A stretch of 64,000 bases of DNA from Lysobacter niastensis (lineage in GTDB: Bacteria > Pseudomonadota > Gammaproteobacteria > Xanthomonadales > Xanthomonadaceae), in contig NZ_JADLZT010000002.1 of NCBI RefSeq assembly GCF_015453285.1, forward strand, positions 248,001 to 312,000. Direction: 5' to 3'. Position numbers and translations under genes: made by a program. This document shows, piece by piece, positions 9,523 through 20,100 of the stretch. A model generated the notes under the pieces. The model searched no databases and was not told where the DNA came from. It was given only the letters and a program-made list of their open reading frames with translations. Each line of letters opens with the position of its first letter. Positions within the stretch are counted from its first letter, which is position 1.

Positions 9523-11348
9523 CAGACGCCTCCCATGAAAATGCCGCCGCCGGCTTCGGCGGTGGCTGCGGTGTTCCGGAACACCTCGAACAGTTCCCGG
9601 CCCATGCCGACATGGCTGGCCGAGCGATCGATGACGGCGGTCTCGCGCGCCTTCCATTCGGCGTCCGGAACGAGCACATCGAGGGTGCCGGCGCGTGCAT
9701 CGACGCGGACGACATCGCCATCGCGCAGCCTGGCGATGGCGCCGCCGGCGGCGGCTTCGGGACTGACATGGATCGCCGCCGGCACCTGCCCGGACGCACC
9801 GGACATGCGGCCATCGGTGACCAGCGCGACGCGATGACCGCGCTTCTGCAGGACCGACAGCGTCGGCGTCAGCTGGTGCAGTTCCGGCATGCCATTGGCA
9901 CGCGGCCCCTGGAAACGCACGACGACGACCACGTCGCGGTCAAGCTCGCCACGCTCGAAGGCTTTCTTCACGTCCTGCTGCTCGGTGAAAACGCGGCACG
10001 GCGCTTCGATGACGAAGCGGTCCTCGGGCACGGCGGAGACCTTGATCGCCGCCGTGCCGAGCGGGCCGCGCAGCACGCGCAGTCCGCCATCGGCACGGAA
10101 CGGGTCGGCGACCGGACGCAGGACCGAGGGATCGCCACTGCGCCCGGCCGCCGGCACGTATTCGATTTCGCGCTCATCGTTGACGCGCGCTTCCACGCGG
10201 TAACGCGCCAGTCCGTGACCGGCGATGGTTTCGACGTCACCGTGCAGCAGGCCGGCATCGAGCAGTTCGGCGATCAGGAAACCGAGGCCGCCGGCGGCGT
10301 GGAAGTGGTTCACGTCGGCGCTGCCATTGGGATACACGCGAGCCAGCAGCGGCACCACCGAGGACAGATCGTCGAAATCCTCCAGGCGCAGGTCGATGCC
10401 GGCGGCCGCCGCGATCGCGATGAGATGCAGCAGGTGGTTGGTGGAACCACCGGTTGCATGCAGGCCGACCACGCCGTTGACGATGGCGCGCTCGTCGATG
10501 ATGCGTCCGACCGGACGGTAGTCGTCGCCGAGAGCCGTGATCGCGGCGGCGCGCTTGGCCGCCTGTGCGGTCAAGGCGTCGCGCAGCACCGTATCCGGGT
10601 TGACGAAGCTCGCACCCGGCAGGTGCAGGCCCATCAGCTCCATCAGCATCTGGTTGGAGTTGGCGGTGCCGTAGAACGTGCAGGTGCCGGGGCCGTGGTA
10701 ACTCTGTGCTTCGGCTTCCAGAAGTTCCTCGCGCGTCGCCTTGCCCTCGGCGTAACGCTGACGCACGCGCGACTTCTCGTCGTTGGGCAGGCCCGAGGTC
10801 ATCGGCCCTGCGGGCACGAAGATCGCGGGCAGATGACCAAAGCTCAGCGCGCCGATCAGCAGGCCCGGCACGATCTTGTCGCACACGCCCAGGTACAGCG
10901 CGGCGTCGAACATGTCGTGCGACAGCGCGACCGCGGTCGACAGCGCGATCACCTCGCGCGAGAACAGCGACAGCTCCATGCCGCTGCGGCCCTGGGTGAC
11001 GCCGTCGCACATCGCCGGTACGCCGCCGGCGACCTGCGCGGTGGCGCCGACGCTGCGCGCGGCGTTCTTCAGCAGGAAGGGAAAGCGCTCCAGCGGCTGG
11101 TGCGCCGAGAGCATGTCGTTGTAGGCGTTGACGATGCCGAGGTTGGGCGCGACGCCGTCGCGCAATGCGGACTTGTCGCTGGCGGAACACGCGGCGAAAC
11201 CGTGCGCGAGGTTGCCGCACGACAGCGTGGCGCGATGCGGCCCGCGCCCCGCGGCGGCCTCGATGCGCGCCAGGTAGGCGGCGCGCCGCTCGCGGCTGCG
11301 CTCGCGGATGCGGTCGGTGACGTTGGCGATGGTGGGATGCAGGGTCAT
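9522..11348 (-). CDS. edd: 6-phosphogluconate dehydratase
   Basis: A 608-residue iron-sulfur dehydratase of the IlvD/Edd family, converting 6-phosphogluconate to KDPG. Conserved segments include [13 protein letters not shown] near residue 50, [16 protein letters not shown] near residue 130, [10 protein letters not shown], and [12 protein letters not shown]; the cysteines in these blocks are the cluster ligands known for the family. The ATG at 11348 ([10 protein letters not shown]) gives the usual family length. An upstream in-frame start would add 14 residues without support. A large inverted repeat separates it from pgl upstream, so expression relative to zwf-pgl may be modulated there. Confidence 0.96.
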   Translation of the reverse strand: MTLHPTIANVTDRIRERSRERRAAYLARIEAAAGRGPHRATLSCGNLAHGFAACSASDKSALRDGVAPNLGIVNAYNDMLSAHQPLERFPFLLKNAARSVGATAQVAGGVPAMCDGVTQGRSGMELSLFSREVIALSTAVALSHDMFDAALYLGVCDKIVPGLLIGALSFGHLPAIFVPAGPMTSGLPNDEKSRVRQRYAEGKATREELLEAEAQSYHGPGTCTFYGTANSNQMLMELMGLHLPGASFVNPDTVLRDALTAQAAKRAAAITALGDDYRPVGRIIDERAIVNGVVGLHATGGSTNHLLHLIAIAAAAGIDLRLEDFDDLSSVVPLLARVYPNGSADVNHFHAAGGLGFLIAELLDAGLLHGDVETIAGHGLARYRVEARVNDEREIEYVPAAGRSGDPSVLRPVADPFRADGGLRVLRGPLGTAAIKVSAVPEDRFVIEAPCRVFTEQQDVKKAFERGELDRDVVVVVRFQGPRANGMPELHQLTPTLSVLQKRGHRVALVTDGRMSGASGQVPAAIHVSPEAAAGGAIARLRDGDVVRVDARAGTLDVLVPDAEWKARETAVIDRSASHVGMGRELFEVFRNTAATAEAGGGIFMGGV

Positions 11349-11388
11349 GACTTGGTCAGCGTGTTGAAGCAGACGACCCGGATGTTTC

Positions 11389-11500
11389 ACCGTTCGTCCT
11401 GAGCGTAGGCCGAAGGCCGGAGTCGAAGGATGAGCGGGTCGGAGACGCTGCCGCGCATACGTCCTTCGACTCCGCTTCGCTACGCTCAGGACGAACGGTG
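11389..11500. repeat. Long inverted repeat between pgl and edd
   Basis: The arms 11389-11408 and 11481-11500 are perfect reverse complements (outer part CACCGTTCGTCCTGAGCG). Partial complementarity continues inward (GGAGTCGAAGGATG against GTCCTTCGACTCC), giving about 40 bp of paired arm. It resembles the GTCCTGAG...TCGAAGGA class of dispersed intergenic repeats common in proteobacterial genomes. In the zwf-pgl-edd-eda transcript it would fold into a long hairpin without a U tract. Confidence 0.85.
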
Positions 11501-11513
11501 ATGGGCATTGAGG

Positions 11514-12269
11514 TTACGGACTCCAGTACAGCGACGGCGTGACCGGCGCGCCGGCCAGCACCGAGCGGATCGGCAACGTCGAGCGCGGATCGCGCGCGGC
11601 GTTTTCGAGCACTGCGCGTTTTTTCGCACCTTCGATGTGCAGATACAGGGATGGGGCCGTGAAGATCGCGCTCAACGTCAGCGTGATCCGCGGTTCAGGT
11701 GCGGAAGCGCTGCGTATCGCCAGCACCGGCGCACGGCCGCTGGACTGCAATCCGATGTCGCGGCGTGCGAGATCGGGGAACAAGGAAGCGACGTGGCCGT
11801 CTTCGCCCATGCCGAGCACGGCCACATCGAGCGGCAAGCCTTCGTTCGCGACCTGGGTCAGCACCGGGAGGAGTGCCGACTCCGGGGTCGGCGCCGGGCG
11901 CCGCAAGGGAAGTAGTTGCGCCTTCGCGGCGGCGCCCTGGAACAGCGTTTCGCGCAGCAGGCGCTCGTTCGAGCGCGGATGGTCCGGCGCGACCCAGCGG
12001 TCGTCGACCGGTACGACGGTGACATGCGCCCAGTCGAGCGTCTGCTTCGACAGTTCGCACAGGAATGCACGCGGCGTGCTGCCGCCCGACACCGCCAGCC
12101 GCGCTTTGCCGCGCCGCGCGATCGCGCCGCGCAGGTCGGCCGCCACCGCTTTCGCCAATGCCGTCGCGAGCGATGCGCCGTCGTCGAAGACGTGTTCGCT
12201 CAACGGCAAGGGATCGGGTGTCAGCACGGTCAATCGTTCCGCCACTGCAGCCTTAGACGGCATCCTCAT
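11514..12269 (-). CDS. pgl: 6-phosphogluconolactonase
   Basis: A 251-residue DevB/SOL-type lactonase that hydrolyses 6-phosphogluconolactone. The signature SGGSTPRAF lies at about residue 70, followed by VDDRWVAPDHPRSN and the GMGEDGHVASLFP motif. The ATG at 12269 is preferred because GGAGG stands seven bases before it; ATGs at 12284 and 12263 are alternatives. The gene overlaps the end of zwf by 17 bases, so the two products of consecutive oxidative steps are translationally coupled. Confidence 0.95.
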   Translation of the reverse strand: MRMPSKAAVAERLTVLTPDPLPLSEHVFDDGASLATALAKAVAADLRGAIARRGKARLAVSGGSTPRAFLCELSKQTLDWAHVTVVPVDDRWVAPDHPRSNERLLRETLFQGAAAKAQLLPLRRPAPTPESALLPVLTQVANEGLPLDVAVLGMGEDGHVASLFPDLARRDIGLQSSGRAPVLAIRSASAPEPRITLTLSAIFTAPSLYLHIEGAKKRAVLENAARDPRSTLPIRSVLAGAPVTPSLYWSP

Positions 12270-13728
12270 GCCAGGTCCTCCCATCGCGTTCGATCAGGGC
12301 GACGGCAGCACTGGGTCCCCAGCTGCCGGCGGTATAGGGCTTGGGTGCATCCGAACTGGCTTCCCATGCGTCGCGGATCGGGTCGATCCAGTTCCATGCC
12401 GCCTCGACCTCGTCGCGGCGCATGAACAGCATCGGATTGCCGCGCACGACGTCCATCAGCAGCCGCTCGTACGCTTCCGGCTGACGGCCGCCGAAGGTCT
12501 CGGCGAAGCTCAGGTCCATCGCGACCTTGCGCAGACGCAGGCCGCCCGGACCCGGCACCTTGTTCATCAGCCACAGCTTCACGCCTTCGTCGGGCTGCAG
12601 CCGGATGACGAGCTGGTTCGGCGTAATCGGTTCGGCCAGTTCGCCGAAGATCGAATGCGGCACCTGGCGGAAGGTCACGACGATTTCCGACATGCGCTCG
12701 GCCAGTCGCTTGCCGGTGCGCAGGTAGAACGGCACGCCGGCCCAGCGCCAGTTGCGCACTTCAGCCTTCAGCGCGACGAAGGTTTCGGTACGCGAGTCGT
12801 CGCGGCCGAGTTCGTCCAGGTAGCCCGGCACCGGGCGCCCCTCGACGGCGCCGGCGCGGTACTGACCGCGCACGGTCAGCTGGGACGTCGCGCCATTCTC
12901 GATCGGGCGCAGCGCGCGCAGCACCTTGAGCTTTTCGTCGCGGATCGCATCGGCGGCCAGCGAGCTCGGTGGCTCCATCGCCACCAGACACAGCAGCTGC
13001 AGCAGGTGGTTCTGCACCATGTCGCGCAGCGCACCTGACTTGTCGTAGTAGCTGGCGCGGCGCTCCAGGCCGACCGTCTCGGCCGCGGTGATCTGTACGT
13101 GGTCGATGTGCTCGGCCTTCCACAGCGGCTCGAACAGCGCGTTGCCGAAGCGCAGCGCGATCAGGTTCTGCACCGTTTCCTTACCGAGGTAATGGTCGAT
13201 GCGGTAGATCTGCGCTTCGTCGAAGACCTTGCCGAGCGCATCGTTGATCGCGACCGCGCTGGCGCCGTCGTGGCCGAGCGGTTTCTCGACGACGACGCGG
13301 GTGTTCGGGCCGGTCAGGCCGTGCGCCTGCAGGCGCGCGCCGACGCTGCCGAACAGGTCCGGGCCGACCGCCAGGTAGAAGACGCGCACACGACTTTCGT
13401 CGGCCAGTTCCGCCGCCAGCCCGGCCCAGCCGGTGTCGGCGCTCAGGTCGATGCGGCGGTAGAAGACCATTTCGAGGAACGGCTCGAGTGCACCGGGCGC
13501 GCGCGGGTCGTCGGCCAGGCTCTTCTGCAGGGCCTCGCGGACCTTGTTCCGGTAGGCCTCGTCGCTCTGTTCGTCGCGGGCCAGGCCGTAGATGCGGGTG
13601 CCGGCGACGATCTGGCCGTCGACGTAGCGGTGGAACAGGGCCGGCAGCAACTTGCGCAGCGAGAGGTCGCCGGTGCCGCCGAAGATGATCAGGTCGAAGG
13701 GCGCCATCGGCGCGATGGAGGCTGTCAC
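12253..13728 (-). CDS. zwf: Glucose-6-phosphate 1-dehydrogenase
   Basis: A 491-residue NADP-linked dehydrogenase that commits glucose-6-phosphate to the Entner-Doudoroff and pentose phosphate routes. The nucleotide fold starts with FGGTGDLSLRKLLPAL, and the catalytic block RIDHYLGKE is intact. The GTG at 13728 is chosen because GGAGAG lies four bases upstream and gives the usual N-terminus. A longer frame reaching 13800 would run into the operator sites. It heads the minus-strand operon zwf-pgl-edd-eda and is divergent from the GntR regulator. Confidence 0.95.
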   Translation of the reverse strand: MTASIAPMAPFDLIIFGGTGDLSLRKLLPALFHRYVDGQIVAGTRIYGLARDEQSDEAYRNKVREALQKSLADDPRAPGALEPFLEMVFYRRIDLSADTGWAGLAAELADESRVRVFYLAVGPDLFGSVGARLQAHGLTGPNTRVVVEKPLGHDGASAVAINDALGKVFDEAQIYRIDHYLGKETVQNLIALRFGNALFEPLWKAEHIDHVQITAAETVGLERRASYYDKSGALRDMVQNHLLQLLCLVAMEPPSSLAADAIRDEKLKVLRALRPIENGATSQLTVRGQYRAGAVEGRPVPGYLDELGRDDSRTETFVALKAEVRNWRWAGVPFYLRTGKRLAERMSEIVVTFRQVPHSIFGELAEPITPNQLVIRLQPDEGVKLWLMNKVPGPGGLRLRKVAMDLSFAETFGGRQPEAYERLLMDVVRGNPMLFMRRDEVEAAWNWIDPIRDAWEASSDAPKPYTAGSWGPSAAVALIERDGRTWHEDAV

Positions 13729-13754
13729 GGGGCTCTCCGGGGAGGCATGGGGGT

Positions 13755-13878
13755 TAAGACCAGAACCATACCAGTGACGATACCAGTGCGAGTCCAGCAC
13801 CGCAAACCCCTGCCGGCATTGACGTCCATGAATACGTATTCTGGTCTTACTTGCCGCTATTGGTATCTCACTGGTATC
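13755..13878. promoter_or_regulatory. Symmetric operator array between zwf and the GntR regulator
   Basis: ATACCAGTG occurs twice as a direct repeat (13768-13776 and 13780-13788, period 12). Its reverse complement CACTGGTAT lies at 13869-13877. An outer pair is also perfect: TAAGACCAGAA at 13755-13765 against TTCTGGTCTTA at 13839-13849. A 12-bp palindrome GAATACGTATTC sits at 13830-13841. The CTGGT/ACCAG half-sites resemble those of GntR/HutC-type amino-sugar regulators such as DasR (ACTGGTCTAGACCAGT-like). Autoregulation of the GntR gene and control of zwf are inferred. Confidence 0.65.
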
Positions 13879-13886
13879 TTTCCAGC

Positions 13887-14630
13887 ATGGAGACCTACCT
13901 GGTCAATGAGTTCCACCGGCAGTCGGCGGCGCGGCGCGCCCCGGCCTACCAGCACCTGCGCCGGACCCTGCAGCACGCGATCGAAAACGGCGAACTGACG
14001 CCCGGCCAGGCCCTGCCCGGCGAGCGCGAAATGGCCAAGCTGCTCGACCTGTCGCGGGTGACCGTGCGCAATGCCATCGCCGGCCTGGTCGGCGACGGCT
14101 TGCTGGTGCAGCGCCAGGGCGCCGGCACCTTCGTCGCGGAGCGCATCGTCAAGTCGTTCTCCAAGCTCACCAGCTTCACCGACGACCTGCGCGCACGTGG
14201 CCTGGATCCGCGCTCGACCTTCCTCGAACGCGGCGTCGGTGAGGTCACGCCCGACGAGGCGATGGCGTTGAACCTGTCGCCCGGCGCGCAGGTCGTGCGC
14301 TACTACCGCCTGCGCATCGCAGGCGACATGGCGCTGGCGTTGGAGCGCACCGTGGTGCCGCAGTCGGTGCTGCCCGACCCCAACCTGGTCGAGAACTCGC
14401 TGTACGAAACCTTCTCCAAGCTCGGCCTGCGCCCGGCGCGCGCCCTGCAGCGCCTGCGCGCGATCGCGTTCGACGCCGAACAGGCCCGGCTTATGAACCT
14501 GCCCGAAGGCAGCCCGGGACTGTTCATCGAACGCCGCACCTTCCTCGAGGACGGTCGCGTCGTCGAGTACACGCGCTCCTTCTATCGCGGCGACGCTTAC
14601 GACTTCGTCGCCGAACTGCAGACCGAATGA
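13887..14630 (+). CDS. GntR/HutC-family regulator with UTRA domain, NagR-like
   Basis: A 247-residue regulator. Residues about 18-85 are a winged helix (AYQHLRRTLQHAIENGELTPG, then SRVTVRNAIAGLVGDGLLVQ). Residues about 95-240 form a UTRA effector domain, with VVRYYRLRIAGDMALALERT and FIERRTFLEDGRVVEYTRSF typical. In NagR/DasR relatives this domain senses GlcNAc-6-P or GlcN-6-P. The gene leads directly to the NagB-II and NagA genes, which supports a NagR role. The terminator after it suggests it can also be transcribed alone. The ATG at 13887 follows the last CTGGTAT half-site by nine bases. Confidence 0.93.
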   Translation: METYLVNEFHRQSAARRAPAYQHLRRTLQHAIENGELTPGQALPGEREMAKLLDLSRVTVRNAIAGLVGDGLLVQRQGAGTFVAERIVKSFSKLTSFTDDLRARGLDPRSTFLERGVGEVTPDEAMALNLSPGAQVVRYYRLRIAGDMALALERTVVPQSVLPDPNLVENSLYETFSKLGLRPARALQRLRAIAFDAEQARLMNLPEGSPGLFIERRTFLEDGRVVEYTRSFYRGDAYDFVAELQTE

Positions 14631-14658
14631 CCTTGCGAACGGACTCTCCACCCCCCTT

Positions 14659-14685
14659 TCCCGGCGCAAGCCGGGATCCTTTTTT
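14659..14685 (+). terminator. Rho-independent terminator after the GntR gene
   Basis: TCCCGGC and GCCGGGA form a perfect 7-bp stem with loop GCAA (14659-14676), followed within four bases by six T residues. It lies 29 bases past the GntR stop and before the deaminase gene, so readthrough or a separate promoter is needed for downstream expression. Confidence 0.75.
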
Positions 14686-14741
14686 CCCGGCTGGTCCGCT
14701 CCACGACACGACGAACGGCCCCGCGCTCCTGAGATGACCCG

Positions 14742-15776
14742 ATGATCGATCCCACCTCGACGAAGATGCATGCCGAAGCGCGCGAGACCGGCGACGCCGT
14801 CGCCCGCCAGTACGCCGCCAATGCCGATGTGATCGATGCGCTGGTCGCACGCCTGAAGCAGCAGCCGCCGCGATTCATCGTCACCTGCGCGCGCGGCAGC
14901 TCCGACCATGCCGCCACCTACGGCAAGTACCTGTTCGAGACGACGCTCGGCCTAGTCACGGCGTCCGCGTCGCCGTCGGTGGGCTCGGTGTACGCCGTGC
15001 AGCCGAAACTCGATGGCGCACTGTTCGTGGCCATTTCGCAGTCGGGCAAGAGCCCGGACCTGGTGCGCAATGCCGAGATCGCCAAGGCCGCCGGCGCGCT
15101 GGTCGTGGCGATGGTCAACGTCGCCGACTCGCCGCTCGCGCAGATCGCCGACACGGTGATCCCGCTGCACGCCGGCCCGGAAAAGAGCGTCGCCGCGACC
15201 AAGAGCTACCTGTGCTCGCTGGCTGCGCTGCTGCAACTGACCGCACGCTGGAGCGGCGATGCCGCATTGCTGTCGGCGACGCAGACGCTGCCGGACGCAC
15301 TGCGCGAAGCGGCGCAGCAGGACTGGTCGGCGCTGGTCGACGGCCTGAAGAATGCGCACAACCTGTTCGTGATCGGCCGCGGCCTCGGCCTCGGTGCGGC
15401 GCAGGAAGCGGCATTGAAGTTCAAGGAAACCTGCGGCCTGCACGCCGAGGCGTTCTCGTCTGCCGAGGTGAAGCACGGCCCGATGGCGATCGTCGGCCCC
15501 GGCTTCCCGGTGCTGGCGTTCGCCCAGGACGACGACACCGGCGCCGGCACGGCCGCGGTCGCCGAGGAGTTCCACAAGCGCGGTGCGCCGGTCTGGCTGG
15601 CTCGGCCGGGCGCAACAGGCGAAGGCGTGCTGCCGCTGCCGGCGTCACCGCATCCGGCCTGCACGCCGCTACTGACCGTGCAGGCGTTCTACGGCGCGGT
15701 GAACGCGCTGGCGGTCGCGCGCGGCCACAACCCGGACGTGCCCCCGCATCTCAACAAGGTCACCGAAACGGTCTGA
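14742..15776 (+). CDS. nagB-II: SIS-domain glucosamine-6-phosphate deaminase (NagB-II type)
   Basis: A 344-residue protein of two SIS (sugar isomerase) domains, matching the isomerase half of GlmS without the glutaminase domain. Sugar-phosphate loops read as CARGSSDHAA near residue 50, ISQSGKSPD near residue 100, and SVAATKSY near residue 150. The second domain has IGRGLGLGAAQEAALKFKE and EVKHGPMA. NagB-II enzymes convert glucosamine-6-phosphate to fructose-6-phosphate and ammonia. Location 16 bases before nagA and after a NagR-like regulator supports this over other SIS roles. Confidence 0.93.
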   Translation: MIDPTSTKMHAEARETGDAVARQYAANADVIDALVARLKQQPPRFIVTCARGSSDHAATYGKYLFETTLGLVTASASPSVGSVYAVQPKLDGALFVAISQSGKSPDLVRNAEIAKAAGALVVAMVNVADSPLAQIADTVIPLHAGPEKSVAATKSYLCSLAALLQLTARWSGDAALLSATQTLPDALREAAQQDWSALVDGLKNAHNLFVIGRGLGLGAAQEAALKFKETCGLHAEAFSSAEVKHGPMAIVGPGFPVLAFAQDDDTGAGTAAVAEEFHKRGAPVWLARPGATGEGVLPLPASPHPACTPLLTVQAFYGAVNALAVARGHNPDVPPHLNKVTETV

Positions 15777-15792
15777 CGCCGCGGAGGACACG

Positions 15793-16941
15793 ATGACCCG
15801 CACACTCGCCTTCCATAACGGCCCCGTGCTCACCGAGCGCGGCTTCGAGTACGACCTGTCGGTGCTCGTCGAGGATGGCCACATCGTCGCCGTCGTGCCG
15901 GGTGAACCGCCGAAGGGCTGCGAGTCCATAGACCTGCAGGGGCGCTACCTGGTGCCGGGTTTCATCGACACGCAGGTCAACGGCGGCGGCGACGTGCTGT
16001 TCAACGACGAGCCCACGGTCGATGGCCTGCGCCGGATCGCCCAGGCCCATCGCAAATACGGCACCACGGGCCTGATGCCGACCCTGATCAGCGACGACGT
16101 CGCGGTGATGTGCCGCGCGATCGCCGCCACGCGCGAGGCGATCGCACAGGGCGTGCCGGGCATCCTCGGCATCCACCTGGAAGGCCCGTACCTCAACGCC
16201 GCGCGCAAGGGCGTGCACGACCCGAGCAAGTTCCACACGCCCGATGGCGGCGAGCTCGACATGGTCACCGCGCTCGGCCGCGATGGCGTGACGATGCTGA
16301 CGCTGGCGCCGGAACGTTTCGAGGAAGCAACGCTGCGAGAGTTGACGAAGCGCGGCGTGATCCTCGCCGCCGGCCATACCGCCGCCAGCTACGAGCAGCT
16401 GCGCGACGGCTTTGCCGCCGGCATCCGTGGCGTCACCCATCTGTTCAATGCGATGACGCCGATGGGCAGCCGCGAACCCGGCGCGGTCGGCGCGGCGCTG
16501 GAGAATCCGGATGCCTGGTGCGGCCTGATCGTCGACGGCTACCACGTCCACGACGCGACGTTGCGCGTGGCGATCGCCGCGCGGCCGCGCGGCAAGATGA
16601 TGCTGGTCACCGACGCGATGCCGCCGGTGGGCGGCGAACGCGAGAGCTTCGAGCTGTACGGCGTGCCGATGATCTGCCGCGATGGCCAGTGCACCACCGC
16701 TGACGGCACGCTCGCCGGCTCGGCGCTGGACATGGCCTCGGCGGTGCGCAACACCGTGCAGCGCCTCGGCCTGCCGCTGGAGGAGGCCTGCCGCATGGCC
16801 TCGACCTACCCCGCCGACTTCCTCGGCCTGGGCAGCGAACTGGGCCGCATCGCCCCGGGCTGCCGCGCCGACCTGGTGATGCTGGACGACACCCTGCAGG
16901 TGCAGGGCAGCTGGATCGCGGGGGAAGGCCCCGCCGCCTGA
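15793..16941 (+). CDS. nagA: N-acetylglucosamine-6-phosphate deacetylase
   Basis: A 382-residue amidohydrolase that removes the acetyl group from GlcNAc-6-phosphate, making the substrate of the preceding deaminase. Motifs: GFIDTQVNGGGD near residue 56, the metal glutamate in GIHLEGPYLN, AAGHTAASY, THLFNAMTPM, and the catalytic aspartate in LVTDAMPPVGG. Its start is 16 bases from the deaminase stop with AGGA before the ATG, so the pair is an operon. No GlcNAc kinase or permease is present nearby, so those steps must be encoded elsewhere. Confidence 0.95.
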   Translation: MTRTLAFHNGPVLTERGFEYDLSVLVEDGHIVAVVPGEPPKGCESIDLQGRYLVPGFIDTQVNGGGDVLFNDEPTVDGLRRIAQAHRKYGTTGLMPTLISDDVAVMCRAIAATREAIAQGVPGILGIHLEGPYLNAARKGVHDPSKFHTPDGGELDMVTALGRDGVTMLTLAPERFEEATLRELTKRGVILAAGHTAASYEQLRDGFAAGIRGVTHLFNAMTPMGSREPGAVGAALENPDAWCGLIVDGYHVHDATLRVAIAARPRGKMMLVTDAMPPVGGERESFELYGVPMICRDGQCTTADGTLAGSALDMASAVRNTVQRLGLPLEEACRMASTYPADFLGLGSELGRIAPGCRADLVMLDDTLQVQGSWIAGEGPAA

Positions 16942-17138
16942 CCGCCAGACAGGCCTGAACAGGGCATCGCGATGCCCGTCTGAACCAGCCGGACAGGTTG
17001 GCCCCCCGGCCGGAACGGGAGGGACTGCTACAATTCCGAGTCTTTGCTCGGCACTTTTCCGCGGCCCGCCAGCCGTGGAGCACGGTGCCGGGCGCCTCGC
17101 AGCCACCCCACGCGGCCGCCGCCGCGCCGGAGCCACGC

Positions 17139-20100
17139 ATGACCAGCACCGCCGAACTCAGCTCGCCGTCCTCGGCGAACACCGCGCTCACCAACAGCGT
17201 GCTCGATGCCGACTACACGCTCGAGCACAAATACAGCCGCGAGAAGGGCCGCATCTATCTCAGCGGCGTGCAGGCGCTGGTGCGACTGCCGCTGATGCAG
17301 CGCCTGCGCGACGAAGCCGCCGGCCTCAACACCGCCGGTTTCATCTCCGGCTACCGCGGTTCGCCGCTGGGTGGCTTCGACCTGGAACTGTGGCGCGCGC
17401 GCAAGCACCTCGAAGCCGCGGGCGTGAAGTTCACCCCGGGCCTCAACGAGGACCTCGGCGCGACGATGGTCTGGGGCACGCAGCAGACCAATCTCTTCCC
17501 GGGCGCGAAGGTCCAGGGCGTGTACGGCATGTGGTACGGCAAGGGCCCGGGCGTGGACCGCACCGGCGACGTGTTCAAGCACGCCAACGCCGCCGGCACC
17601 TCGCAGCATGGCGGCGTGCTCGCGCTCGCAGCCGACGACCATGCCTGCCGTTCCTCGACGCTGCCGCACGGCTCGGAAGACGAGTTCGTCAGCGCAATGA
17701 TGCCGATCCTCAATCCGGCCGGCGTGCAGGACATCCTCGACATGGGCCTGGTCGGTTGGGCGATGTCGCGCTACACGGGCCGCTGGGTCGGCTTCAAGAC
17801 GATCGCCGAAACGGTGGAATCGTCGGCCTCGGTCGACGTCGATCCGATGGCCACCCGCATCATCCTGCCGGAAGACTTCGAGATGCCGGAAGGCGGACTC
17901 AACATCCGCTGGCCGGATCCGCCGATGAACCAGGAGATGCGCCTGCACAAGTACGCGGTGAAGGCCGCGCAGGCTTTCGCACGCGCCAACCAGATCGACC
18001 GCGTCGTCATCGATTCGCCGCGCGCGCGCCTGGGCATCGTCACCACCGGCAAGTCCTACCTCGACGTGCTGCAGGCGCTGGAATACCTGGGCCTGGACGA
18101 GCAGGCCTGCGCCGACCTCGGCATCCGCGTCTACAAGGTCGGCATGACCTGGCCGCTGGAGCCGGTGGGCATCGCCAACTTCGCCAAGGGCCTCGAGGAC
18201 ATCGTCGTCGTCGAGGAGAAGCGCGCCTTCATCGAGCGCCAGATGAAGGAGTACATGTACAACTGGAGCGGCCAGCGCCCGTCGATCGTCGGCAAGTACG
18301 ACGAAGCCGGCGAGTGGATCCTGCCGTCCACCGGCGAGCTGACCCCGGCGACGATCGCCGGCGTGATCGGCCGCCGCATCCAGAAGTTCTATAACAGCGA
18401 GCACATCGAGAACGTGCTCAAGTGGATGGCCGAGAAGGAATCCGAGCTGGCCCTGCCGCGCGCGCAGTTCCCGCGCGTGCCGCACTACTGCTCCGGCTGC
18501 CCGCACAACACCTCGACCGTGGTGCCGGAAGGCAGCCGCGCGCTCGGCGGCATCGGTTGCCATTACATGGTGACCTGGATGGACCGCAACACCGACACCT
18601 TCACGCACATGGGCGGCGAAGGCGTGACGTGGTCGGGCCAGGCGGCATTCACCGAAACCCAGCACGTGTTCCAGAACCTCGGCGACGGCACGTACTTCCA
18701 CTCCGGTTCGCTGGCGATCCGCCAGTCGGTCGCCACCGGCGTCAACATCACCTACAAGATCCTCTACAACGACGCGGTTGCGATGACCGGCGGCCAGCCG
18801 GTCGACGGCACGCTGTCGGTGCCGCAGATCGCCCACCAGGTGCGCAGCGAAGGCGTGCAGACGATCGTGCTGGTGTCGGACGACATCGCCAAGTGGAGCA
18901 AGCGCGAGATCTTCCCGGGCGACATGGAGTTCCATGACCGCAAGGAACTGGAGAACGTGCAGAAGCGCCTGCGCGAAGTGAAGGGCACCAGCGTCCTGAT
19001 CTACGACCAGACCTGCGCCACCGAGAAGCGCCGCCGCCGCAAGCGCGGCAAGATGGTCGACCCGCAGAAGCGCGTGATGGTCAACTCGCTGGTCTGCGAA
19101 GGCTGCGGCGACTGCGGCAAGAAGTCGTTCTGCGTGTCGGTGCTGCCGAAGGAAACCGAGTTCGGCCGCAAGCGCGAGATCGACCAGTCGAACTGCAACA
19201 AGGATTACAGCTGCGTCAACGGCTTCTGCCCGAGCTTCGTCACGGTGGAAGGCGGTGGCCTGAAGAAGAAGAAGGGTTCCTCCGCCAAGGATCGCCTGGC
19301 CGACTTGCCGATGCCGCAGTTCGCCAGCGACCTGTCGCAGCCCTGGAACATCCTGATCACCGGCGTCGGCGGCACCGGCGTCGTCACCATCGGCGCGCTG
19401 CTCGGCATGGCCGGCCACCTGGAAGGCAAGGGTTCGTCCGTGCTCGACCAGACCGGCCTGGCGCAGAAGGGCGGCGCGGTCACCACGCACATCCGCATCG
19501 CCCGCACGCCGGACGACATCCACGCCGTGCGCATCGCCGCCGGCGAAGCCGACCTGGTACTGGGCTGCGACATGGTCGTGGTCAACGACTACTGGGCGCT
19601 GTCGAAGGTGCGCGCCGGCCGTTCGCGCGTCGTGCTCAACAGCTACGAGGCGATGCCGGGCACGTTCACCACGCGTCCGGACATGCAGTTCCCGGCAACC
19701 GACATCATCGCCGCGGTCAAGGTCGCGCTGGGCGGCAACGATCCGCACGTGGTCGACGCCACCCAGCTTGCCACCGCGCTGATGGGCGATGCGATCGCGA
19801 CCAACCTCTTCATCCTCGGCTACGCCTGGCAGCAGGGCCTGGTGCCGCTGTCGCTGGACTCGATCATGCGCGCGGTTGAACTCAACGGCGCCGCGATCGA
19901 GATGAACAAGACCGCCTTCGCCTGGGGCCGCCTGGCGGTGATCGACCCGAACGCCGTGGCCGAGGCCGCTGGCCTGATCCGCAACGCCCCGACCGCGGCC
20001 GAAGCCACGCCGGGCGCGCTGCCGATGCTGTCGCCGGGCGCCTGGGAAGGCAACGAGTGGGGCGCCACCTCGGCGCCGCGCACGACGCGCAAGGAAGACG

